Below are positions 49,501-61,500 of a stretch of DNA of 64,000 nt, piece by piece. Below the pieces are notes generated by a model. It saw only the letters and a list, made by a program, of their open reading frames with translations. It searched no databases and was not told the DNA's origin. The position numbers were made by a program, and so were the translations under genes. Within the stretch, counting starts at the first letter, position 1. Each line of letters begins with the position of its first letter. The stretch is from contig CM055111.1 of the NCBI GenBank assembly GCA_029204225.1, forward strand, positions 20,589,003 to 20,653,002, read 5' to 3'. This stretch comes from Diphasiastrum complanatum (Eukaryota; Streptophyta; Lycopodiopsida; Lycopodiales; Lycopodiaceae).

Positions 49501-52500
49501 GTTTTCAATCAAATTTGAAATAAAATCATATGAAACTGTACTGAACGACATCAAACTTGACAACAGTTATGAAGCATAAGCATCCTTCTCTCTCTCACTC
49601 TCTCAAATCCTAAAAATAATTGTGGGCCATGGGCTGCCTGGTCGCGGCCTGTATAAAAATATTTGAAATTTTTTTACGTTCCGGGCACGCAATCCGGGGC
49701 CCTGAACGATGGCAATGCATTGATTCACTTATTCACTAATATATGAAACCGGCACCCTAGAACCTAAACTGGGTACAGTTATGGACTCGGCTCATTACAT
49801 TCGCCGCGTCCATTTACAGTCACTTTACTTTATGCATAAGCAGGCCTTGGGCCCCTTTTTATTCATTAGTGACACTTAGACTATATGGCTGGCCTTTGGC
49901 CTTATTATTCATTATTAGGCCATTTGGACATATTACTGGAGAGTGGGGGCCTTCTTGGAGGGGCTCCCAGTTGGGCCCTAGCCACCGGAAGCTTCCTTTT
50001 AGGGCTTCCTCTTAGGGAAACTGTGTCATTTGTTATTCAGCTGATGATATTGATCTCTCTCTTTAGCCTCCTTAACCTCTCTCTTTCCTGCTTTCTAGGG
50101 TTAAGTCTTGCTTATGTGCCGCTTTCATAGCTTAATTCTTGCTTATGTGATGCTTTCATAGCTTAGCTCTAGATCAGCTATGGCTCTATTCGTAACTTGG
50201 TATCAGAGCACTTTCCTGATTGCTGAATTTCAGATCTGATTTTCTGATTGGGTGCCCATTTTCCTTGCTGATTTTTCTCTCTTTGCTGAGAGCTTTCGTC
50301 TCTTTGCTTCAGCAACATTCAGCACAGTTTGGAGGAGGACCAGCTCCTATCAAAGCATTTTCCTTGGCGGAGCTTTAGTAGATAGTTAGCGGAAGTACTT
50401 CCGCTAAATTTGGCGGCCGAAAAAAAAAATTTGGGCAAATTATTTCCCGCGCCCAAGTTCCAACCCTCTATCACCCATTTCCAGCTTGTTTGCAGGCCCT
50501 CCAGCGCCCAATTCCCTCATCTCTTTCATCCGTTCCTCCTCCCATTTTCAGCCCTCTCACTTTTGTTTGCAGGCTGTCCAGCCGCTTCATACTTGTCACT
50601 TTCATCCGTTTTTGTCTCCGTTTGCAGCCATTTTTTACACCTTGTTTGCAGGCTGTCCATCGCCCATCCTCAACCAAATTTCACGAAATTCCGACTCCGT
50701 TTGATACTCCAATTTGTCACTTGCCTCTTGGCTGTCCAGTTTTAATAGACTAATTTGGGGTGACGACAAGAGTCCGCTCTCTCAAGTTTTCGTCTATTCC
50801 TTCCACTATCATTATGGCACATTCACCTACCCCGAGTGAGACTACTCAAGAAACCTTATCCGATCAGTTTCGTCGCATGGATGAGACCCTTTCTGGCCTC
50901 GTTCTTCGCTTCGATACCGTTATGACGGGCTTTGCTACTATGCAGTCACAGATTGATTCTTTACAGCCTCATGGTCCTGTTAAAGCTCCTGTTTTTCCTT
51001 CATTTGGGACTCCCCCTCCATTTGGATTTCCATCTTCCTCTGCTAGTCAGCCTGGTGGTGGACCGTTCATTCCACCTAACCCACCTCCTGGTTTCTTTTC
51101 ACGTCCCCCACTTCCTGAGCCACACTTTGCTCGAGACTTTCGTGATAGGGTACAACTTGCTACCTATTCCGGTTCCTCTTACGGGAACTTATTAGAGAAT
51201 TGTTTGCTAAGCTTGACACATATTTTCAGATCTACCCTAAGACTGATCCTCAGAAGATCCAGTTGGCTGCTTTACATTTAGATGGACGCGCTGCCACGTG
51301 GTGGCGAGTTTATAGAGCTGATCCTGATCGGGAAGGGCTCCATGTATGGCATACTTTTCGCCGTGACCTCCGTCATGCTATGATTGATCCTCAGTGGCTC
51401 GACCGCCAACATGATACATTCCGTAGTCTCACTCGGACCAATGATCTTGCTTCTTATACAGATCAGTTTATGGAGCTTTCTTATCTTTTCACGAATCTAC
51501 AGCCCACTGAGCTTATTTCTCGTTACATTGTTGGGCTTCGTGGTGCTTTACGTTATGATTTTTCTTCCTTTCGTCCTCCCACACTTGTTGAGGCGATGTC
51601 TCTTGCCAGTACTTTATAGCATAAGTACTCTGACACCCTTCCTTCCCGCTTCTCCTGACCCCGTCCTTCTGCTTCATCTTTTCCCACTACGTCCACCCCT
51701 ACACCTGCCCCTTCTGTTCCAGCTCTCTCCATTGTCCCTTCGTCTCCTCGTCCTCCGACTCCTCGACCTGCTTTTGTCCGACGTTACACGTCTGCAGAGT
51801 TCGCTGACTTTCAACAGAAGCGTCTTTGCTTTCGTTGTAAGAGTCCTGACCATTTTGCCCGTGATTGCCGTCAGCCTCTCCCTACTACTACTGCTGTTTT
51901 TTACCATGAGGGCTCTACTCCAGATGATTCCGATATCTACATTCATATTTCTGATGAGCCTGACCTATCCTCTGAGCCTTCCACTGATTTACTTCCTACT
52001 CCTTGCCATGCTCAGCTTGCCTATGCTACTTGGACAGGGCATCCTGGTCCTCGCTCCATTCGGTTACGTGTATGTATTACAGGTCGTGAGTATAATGCTT
52101 TAGTTGATACTGGCAGCACTCATTCTTTTATTAGCAGTTATATCACTAGTCGGATCCATGCTTCACCTGTTCCTGCTTCACAGCCTCTCACAGTTGAGGT
52201 TGCCAGTTCCCATTCTTTTCCTAGTTCTCAGATGTTTCAGCGTTTACCATACTGCATTGGAGATTTTTCTGGACAGGCAGATCTTTACATTATTCCTATG
52301 GAGCGTTATGATCTTATCCTTGGTGCTGATTGGTTTGCATCTCTTGGAGCCGTTACACTGGACTTGACACAGCAGACATTGACATTTGTACATGATGCAG
52401 TTACACACTCACTTGTTGGCATTGATTCTCAGGGAGACTTCCAGTTGATTACTGGGAAGCAGTTTATTCGCAGCCTGCCGAAGGCTCATTGTGCAGCCTT

Positions 52501-55500
52501 ATTATGTGTTCAGCGGGCAGTACCAGTTCCTCCAGTTTCTACTCCAGCAGCTGTTCCTCAGGTGATCTCTGACTTATTACATCAGTATGCTTTTGTCTTT
52601 TCAGAACCTACGACGCTACCACCATTACGTGACGTGAACCATCATATTGACTTGCGTCCTAGTTCTGCTCCTCCTTCCCGTCCCCCTTATCTTATGTCTC
52701 GATCTGAGCGTGATGAGCTTGAGCTCCATATTACTGCCTTATTAGATCAGGGTCTCATTGTTCCTAGTCACAGCCCTTTTGGTGCCCCTGTTCTCCTTGT
52801 TAGTAAGAAAGATGGTACCAAACGCCTTTGTATTGATTACCGTGCTTTAAATAAGTCGACTATTTGCAATCAGTCCCCTATTCCACACATGGATGACCTC
52901 TTTGACCAGCTCAGTACCTCTAAAATCTTTTCCAAGATAGACCTTCGTTCTGGATATTACCAAATCAGGATGCACCCTTCTGACGAACATAAGATTGCTT
53001 TTCGTACTCATCTTGGTTTATATGAATTTCGTGTGCTTCCTTTTGGTGTTACTAATGGCCCTCCTACGTTCCAGAGTGTGATGAATAACGTCATGCGTCT
53101 GCTTCTTGGTCATTGTGTCTTGGTTTATTTTGATGATATTCTTATTTTTAGTCAGTCTCTTGCTGAGCATGTTTCCCATCTTTCCTCTGTATTTCATTTA
53201 CTCGTACATCACCAGTTATTTGCTAAGTTGTCTAAATGTTCTTTTGTTGTTTCTGAGATCGAGTTTCTTGGTTTTCTTGTTTGTAATGGACACATTCGTC
53301 TGGACCCTCATAAGGTTCAAGCCATCCAGGATTGGCCTATACCAACTCATATTCATCATGTTCGTATGTTCCTTGGGTTAGCCACTCAGCTTCGTCGTCC
53401 AATTCCTCATTTTGCCACTATTGCAGCTCCTCTTCATGCACTTTTGAAGAAGTCTAATACTTTTCTTTGGACTTCTGATTGTCAGTCAGCGTTTGATACT
53501 ATTCGCCGTGCTGTTGTTGATGTTGCCGTTATGTGTTTACCACAGTTTGATCAGAAGTTTCTTGTTGAGACTGATGCTAGTAATGTTGGTTTGGGTGCTT
53601 TACTTCGCCGTCTCAAAGACCATTTCTATTGGCCCTCTCTTCGATTTGAGCTTGCTGTACTTATTCGTACCTACCCTTTTTGTCTTTGTAATAAGTACTC
53701 CCGTGCTAAATCTGCTAGTTTGCTCCAGCGTTGGCCTATTCCTCATCGCCAGTGGACTGATATATCTATGGACTTTATCATTGGCCTTCCCCATACCCGG
53801 CGTGGTAAACAGACACATTTTATACCAGTTCGTAGTACTATCACAGCAGAGCAGAGATTTTCCGCCTGCATGGATTTCCTCGTACTATCCTTTCTGATCG
53901 GGATAGTAAGTTTACATCTATATTCTGGACAGAGCTTATGCGTATATTGGATGTAGAGCTTTTTATGGGTTCTGCTTATCATTCTACTTCTGATGGGCAG
54001 TCTAAGGTCCTTAACAGGATCTTTGAGGATTATTTACGCCATTTTGTTACTCCTTCAGGGAAGGATTGGGATAAGCATTTATGTTTAGCAGAGTATAGCT
54101 ATAATAGCTCTATTAGTACTAGCACAGGTGTCTCACCATTTTTATTATCTCATGGCTATGCACCTCTTTTACCTGGCATTCCTCTCCCTCCTGAGGATAC
54201 ACCTGTCACACTTGCATCTTTTCTATCAGGTGCTCGAGAGCTTTTTACCCGGGCCAATTCTCATTTACAGCATGTTCAGCAGCGTTATCAGACCTCAGTT
54301 GATCGTCACCGCCGCCATGTTGAGTTTCAGCTTGGAGATATGGTTTATCTACGCCTACGATTTGCACGTCATCATTTTGTCCAGGGCCATGCTTCTACTG
54401 AGAAGCTTGCACCACGTTATTATGGGCCTTATCGCATTTTGGAGGTTCTTAGTCCAGTTACATATCACTTACAGCTTCCTGCTTCCACACGCGCCTGTGA
54501 TGTATTCCATGTCAGTTTATTACGTGCTGCTATTGAGGATGACGCTCCTTGTGATGCTGAGTTTCCTACTGCTCCAGAGTTATTTCCATTTTTACCTGCT
54601 GCTATATTACAGGTTCGTCTCTACCATAGTTGACGCTGCCGGCAGATTCAGTTTTTGGTCCAGTGGGATGGTCGTCCTATTGAGGAGGCCACATGGGAGC
54701 CTATTGATGTCTTTTATCATACACCATCACTTGCGGATCAGGCTCGTGCTCTTGCTGCACTTGTTGATTCCTCTACATCAGATGTTGTTCTAGCTGTTGA
54801 TGCACCAGGGCTTGCTGCTACTTGATCCAGTTTCTTTTCGGCAGTTGGGTCTTTTTCTTTTGTGCCAGGGAAAGTTATGGACTCGGCTCATTACATTCGC
54901 CGTGTCCATTTACATTTACTTTACTTTATGCATAAGTAGGCCTTGGGCCTTTTCTTATTCATCAGTGACACTTAGACTATATGGTTGGCCTTTGGCCTTA
55001 TTATTCATTATTAGGCCATTTGGACATATAACTGGAGAGTGGGGGCCTTCTTGGAGGGCGCACTATTTTCCCTCCCAGTTGGGCCCTAGCCACCGGATGC
55101 TTCCTTTTAGGGCTTCCTCTTGGCTATAAGTAGGGAAACTGTGTCATTTGTTATTCAGCTGATGATATTGATCTTTCAGATCATATCTGGAGTACCATTT
55201 GGAGTGAAACAGGGTTGTTCTCTATCTCCAACCCTGTTTGGGCTATATATCGACGAGCTTGAGAGAGTCGTTGAGGGATGTGGTGGCACAGGTTGCAGAC
55301 TTGGGAGTATCTTGATTGCTATACTTTTATATGTTGATGACGTGGTTCTCTTATCTTCTACCAGAGAGGGATTACAATGACAGCTCAACAGTCTTCATGC
55401 CTTCTGCAGGGACTGAGGGTTAACATATTGAAAACCAAAGTTATGGTTTTCAGAGAGCTTTTATGCAGCGCCAGGCACTCATCTCTGATAGGCAGCCCTT

Positions 55501-58500
55501 GGAGGTTGTATCTTCTTACACTTACTTTGGCGTACTTTTTACAGGCCCTATCTTTGGCATGCGACAGGCAGCTTCCGCCAGACTTGGGAAGGGTCACGCC
55601 TCCCTTGTCCAGTTAGAGCGTTTCTGTTTCAGACGGTTTATTCGGGATGCCCCGAGTAAATGTCAGCTTTTTGATACTCTTGTTACCCCCATAGCCCTAT
55701 ATGCAGCAGAGGTATGGTGTACGGGTCTTACATCATCTGATTGGGCCAGTATTTCACGACTGTAGGTTCTCATGCTATCTCGGATGATAAGGGCTAAGCC
55801 ATCCCACATCAGATTATACTGACAGAGTTCGTGGTTCCACCCATACAGCTGTCCGCCATCTTCCAGCTTATCCTATATATTCAGTGTATCATGATGCTAC
55901 CCACAAATGAGCAGAGATACATACGGACGACACTTGCTTCATCACGACACCTTTATGACTAGGGACATCGACTATCATGGTTCTCTCAGCCTCCCAGATA
56001 TTGCCATCACAGACCTTCTATCGGGCACCCATGAGTATATCAAACGCTTCCTTAATAGAGCATATCTGAGACAGGCATGGCAGGGACCGCTCGGGGTCAA
56101 ACCCGACTATTACAGGACACACTTTCTGGAGCTAGACACAGTGGGATTTCCAGTTTTGCCACGCTATCTAACCTCATGACTATCTCATGGGCTTCGGTTT
56201 CTATTAGGCCAGTTCCGAGTATCTTCACATCAGTTGGCTATTGAGACTGGACGCTTCCAAGGCACCCTACGGGGGGAGCGGATTTGCCAGTTGTGCTCAT
56301 TAGCTATGGTCGAGTCAAAGGAGCATTTCTTATTCACATGTCTAGTTTACTATGAGATCAGAGGGCGATATCATTGCCTTTTTCTTCAAACACCAGCTAC
56401 ACTACAGTCCCTTCGTATCTCATACGCGGACACCCGTTGTGTGGCACTTATGATACGTGAGATGTCCTCCCTGCGACAGGACCTATGCCAGACAACTCAG
56501 CATGCTTATCCAAACACACAATCTCAGATTACATCCTTCTTTTCACGAAGAAGATCGCGTTCTGATGCAGACATGACTGACAGCGATTGCGACAACATTC
56601 CCAGACCCAAGACACGAAGACGACGCACCACCTAGCCTCAGGCGACCACGAGAGTTACACGTCCCACCAGACATCCTATACAGAGACACACTACACATGC
56701 TCATGCTCATAGACGACACCAGCGAGCCCTAGTGCTTCCTGATGTTGCAGCTCGCGTTATTACATCCTTCTACAGTACCAACATAGACCTGACATCTTGA
56801 CATGGACACACATGATTTTCATGCACAGGCTTTCTCATTCATGTACTTATCTTAGTTTGTATTAGATGTTTACTTTACTAGAGCTTTGGAGACGCTTTAA
56901 ACGCTCTCATGGTTACCACATACTTGACATGTACTTCTTTTGTCTTATATGCCTTTTGGCATGGAAAGGACATTAATAAAGCTTTCGTTCTTCTTTCTCT
57001 CTCACAAATATATTTTGCATCATATTTCTCTCAAATCTTAGCAATGAGATCTATATGTTCTTTTTTAATGTTTTGGAGATTTACATACACTGCCATTGAT
57101 ACCACATACTTCACATATAGGTTTTCGTCTGATCTCTTTTGGCATGAAAAAGACATTAATGAAGCTTGCTTTCTTTCTTTCTTCAGCTCTTCTTGAAGAG
57201 CCTTCTGGAAAGAATTTATTCCACGTGCTTCTCACCTCCACTTCTAAGAGACCTACATACGCCACCACACATTTTGAGCCAATAAAGAAAAAAACAAGTG
57301 GACATTGAGAAGTAGATGCACTGCCAAGAGAACAATAATAACAAAGAGCAAGTCAAGTGTAGGGATGGTAAAATCAATGGGTAGCAAATACAAACTACAA
57401 TAAGATCGCTCAACTTTCAAGAGTGTGAAACTACAAATAAACACCAAAATCTTCATCGAGTAGATTCTAGAAGGCTTCATTTGCAATCACAATGTTGAAT
57501 ATGTAAAACCTCCTCCATCTTGTCTAAAAGTATTTATTGTTGCTCAAATTAGGTTCTCTTTCCCCCTATCGATCTATATATCTAAAAACCGAGTCCATTG
57601 AAGTATAGGGTCGTTAGAGTAAAAGGATCTTTACTAGTGCCCACTTCCTCCCACCTCGAAAGTGTTCTAATACCAAGTTATAAGCCAAAATTTACAAAGA
57701 GAGATGAAAAAGAGAGAAAGAGTTAGAAATCGAGTTTGTTAACATCTTATAAGTACCTAAAATCTTAAACACAACTAAAAGAGCACAAATCAAGTAAAAT
57801 AATCTCTTTGGGGAGCACGACGCATCTCCATAATACAAGACCTGAAAAATAAACAACAGCCTAGCCTGATAAACCTCAATCTAGACCTTATCAAGCACTA
57901 ATTCTACATAGACAAGTATCTAGCGTAGCAAGTCAGTAACAAAACAAATATCAAATCAATATCAAAGACAAACATCTAGATTCTAAGATAGCATTCTCCG
58001 TCCAGTTATCTCCTCATGGCTCAACAAGGGGAGGATTGGGCAATTTCCTCAGTCGTCGTTGTCTCCACTCTAAGACACTCTCAAGTCCATGATCTGTCAT
58101 ATCTTGTTCTTGTAGGTCTACGACGCCACCCACTAGGTTGTAATCTCCATGCCAGCATTTGTTTAAATGACTTACATGAAAATTGGATGCATTTTGCATC
58201 CCAGGTAGTTGTAACTTGTAAGCTACCTCACTAACCTTTTAAATAATTGACCATAGTCCACAATACCTTGGTGATAGCTTTGCACACTTGCCAGTTCTCA
58301 TCACCTTAGATTTATGTGGCACTAGCAAAAAGACCATATCACCTCTCTCGAACTCCATGCACGAACGATTTTTCACATACATAAGTATCCACTCTAGCTT
58401 GAGCCTCGGAAAGACTTTGACGCTCTAAATCCAACATCTGAGTCAAGAACTCTGCAACGCTAGGTACCTTCCTAGGAATCCCTAGAGTCACTGGTGACTG

Positions 58501-61500
58501 GACTCGTCAGTTGGAATCCAAAATTGAGCTCAAATGGGCTCATCCCTATGGACACATGCCTTTTATCATTATATGCATACTCTACTAGTGGCAAACATTT
58601 CACCCAGTTAATTTGCGTCTCACTAATGTATGATCTAAGCATATCCTCTAGGACCTGGTTGACTCTCTCAGTCTACCCGTCCATCTGTGGGTGTTCACTA
58701 CTACTCATCCACAGTTGTGTTCCCACCTTGCGAACACCGTTGTCCAGAATGTTCCTGTGAACTTGGGATCCTTGTCTAAGACAATGAAATTCGAAAGCCC
58801 ATTCAATTTCGCTACATGATCAATGAACAATTTTGCCTTGCGAAGCTGTCGCTTTTGCCAACAATTTTTTGGAAAACACTCTTAAGCATCATACTACAGG
58901 ACTTGAGAAAGCGTGGAGGCCCAAAACAGATAATTCTACCCTGGACCTTAGGTTTACCTCTTTGAATGGACAAAGAGATGTCCTATGTCAATGTGCCAAA
59001 TTACGAGGTATACACATGTTTTTGGATGACGATTGGAGTTTTATACGAGTAGAAGAAAGACGCAAAGCATTTCAGAGAGTTAAGGAGATAGGTAGAAAGG
59101 TTAACTATAGAGATGGTCTTGTACACTACTTGGACAAAGGCTCACCCAATGGAACCCAGAAATAGGTAGTTCGGGCTCCTGGGCATAGGAACGTCCCGAA
59201 AGCCCATCCACATAGCATACGTATTGGAGTATGGAATTGTAATATATTCGTCATTTACAACTGGAGATTTAATGGACTTCATCACTCAGGGAGACATCTT
59301 GTTGCTTATGGCGACTCATGAGAGTTAGGAGAGGGGATTACAAAAGTTTTCAGGCTATAGATGGGATTTGGTGTACAAGACATAGACGAGTTTAGCGTGT
59401 GGCAGAGATTGAGAGGGGGGGGGGGTGGCGGAAGAAAAAGGCTCCCTCTTGTTAAGTCATGCTAGCTCCAAGTTGAGGTGCTCTAGAATAGATCTTATCC
59501 TCATGCTCTGCAATAATATTGAGGCAAGCAAGAATGCTTTGATAATTTTAGGATAGTTGTTGTTGCCATAGAGGCGAGAGACCTAGCTTTATCATACCAC
59601 ACTATTTGACCAAGGCAATACAAGCATTGTTATAGTGAGGCAAATTTAGCTAAGTTAACCAAGTGTCATCTTTTTTACATTCTGGCCACAACTACTGCTA
59701 TATGCATCCAAATTCAACATGGTGGAAATATGAGGAATCTTCAATTGATTAATGGCATTTGGGTCTTTGCTTGCTCTCCAACTCCACATAACCGTGAAGA
59801 CAGATTCCCAACGACTAGGGTCGACGATACTCTGGCAGTTGGGAAGTTGGAGAAGACCAATCAGCAATCCGTGGGGCTAAGAGTTAAGTTTGCTCAGATA
59901 GCTTCTACATTCTTGAAAAAGTCAATATCAGTCACCCACCATCAGAGGAACATCTGCCCTTTAAAGAACTAATGGAAGGAGAAATTGAGGACCTTCGAAT
60001 CCAATACTTAACGGCAACCTGCCACTGGGGTAAGGCAATGCCAACTCTCTAGTAGTAAAGGTATATGGCTTTGCTAGTACATGGGTAACTTATCTAGCCA
60101 TCTTTTGGTGCACAAGATTCTGACAATACATTAGAAAATACCCAAGTAAAATCATTTAGAGCTAGATTTCTGGAGGAGTTTCACCACGGCTACTTCCCAA
60201 AGAGCTAGAAATCCAATGGTTTGTGGATTTACAGTAACAAATCATCTGATTCTCTAACTCAGCTTAGCTATCAGTCTCTGGCAACTTCAACATTTAACCA
60301 CGATGGGCATCTTGCGTCACTATGAGTCCATGAAGACACCAACAAGTACTATTCACGAGTGTCAGCAAGTTCTAGACAATACAGCCTATTGAAAAGCCTT
60401 ACCTCCTTCCCTATTTTGCCACTGATTGTACCATCTTTGATAAGACTAATGAGTTCAGCCAGTGTTGCAGGGGTCAGTTTGACATCCGATATAGAAGTCT
60501 TTTCACTTTTAAGATAAGCAGCAATGTCCCCCATGATCCAGTTGGCTGTGAGTTTCAGGTCAGCGCCCTTATCCAAAACCGCATCCAAGAATGCTGCAAC
60601 CTGGAAAGAAGTTACCACTTTAGTCTTCAGAGTATTATTCCAGACTCCCTTGGCTCCTTAGATAGAATATGCTGAGTACATATTGGTAGACAAAAATCCC
60701 TTCCAAACAACTTATAGCAGAAAAAATCATCTGTGAGCTATGCATAAACAAATTCAGAACTAGCTCACCCAATCAATTGTACAGATGATTATTTTCATCA
60801 GTACTATACAACAGATGGAGTCATGAATGCACAAAAAGGTAAGAGAATCATAACTGGACCACAGTAGCTTACATCACTGTCATTTGCAAGCACAAGTACA
60901 TCCTGCATGATCAATCCTAAGCTCTCATAACGCCTTCGTTTAGTATTGGGTAGCTCTGGCAGGTCTTCCAGAAGAGAGTCCACGTAAGCTTGGGTAATCG
61001 ACACTTCTGGGAGATCTGGTTCCGGAAAAAAACGATAATCTGCCAGCCCTTCTTTGCTTCGCATTGTTATGGTTCGCTGGGACTCAGGAGTACAAAACAA
61101 AATGCAAGATCTCAGAAAGCTTCTACTGTAACAGAATACAAAGTTGATCATGAATGAATTGAAGTCTTAAAGCTTTGCCATGCTACAATTGACAAAAATG
61201 TATTTATTATAAATCAAAGATATCAAATCTATGTCCATCAGATTCCCACTGGATTCAAGCACAACACATCAACCAATTGAAAATGAAAGCACTAGGAATG
61301 TGCTGAAATTTTACCTGGGATCCTTCTTCCCACAGTCGAGTTTCTTGCACAATCTTTGATTCAAAACCTTCTTCATGTAGGCAGACTTGCCGAGAAACTT
61401 CATATTCTATGGCTCTTTGCATGGCAGAAAAAGAATTCATATTTTTTATCTCCACCTACTCAGCAAAACAAATTATTCAGAATCCTTCAGAAAAATATTT

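Larger units (their letters stand above)
49778..55177 (+). mobile_element. Gypsy-2 chromovirus in GATB intron
   Basis: LTR retrotransposon in the 11.2-kb GATB intron, antisense to the host gene. The 5' LTR is about 49778-50197, the primer site 50198-50209, the coding region 50814-54825 and the 3' LTR about 54874-55177. The 3' LTR is cut short where LINE sequence begins. Shared LTR words include TTATGGACTCGGCTCATTAC and GTTATTCAGCTGATGATATTG. The LTRs differ by substitutions and by two small insertions present only in the 3' copy (after GGAGGG and before GTAGGG). Gag and integrase carry lesions. Confidence 0.9.

Noticed and set aside
51384-52103. 239-residue hydrophobic frame in Gypsy-2
   Set aside because: Out-of-frame shadow of the Gag-protease region, whose true frame shows CCHC and DTGSTHS.
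54128-54793. 221-residue hydrophobic frame
   Set aside because: Shadow of the Gypsy-2 integrase C-terminal frame (53938-54633).
57060-57310. Short frames on both strands near 57.1-57.3 kb
   Set aside because: They fall in the duplicated 3' flank of the LINE and share no domain.
60349-60618. Treating this GATB exon frame as a stand-alone 89-residue gene
   Set aside because: Only 60403-60600 is coding; both ends of the open frame run into intron sequence with clear GT and AG signals.
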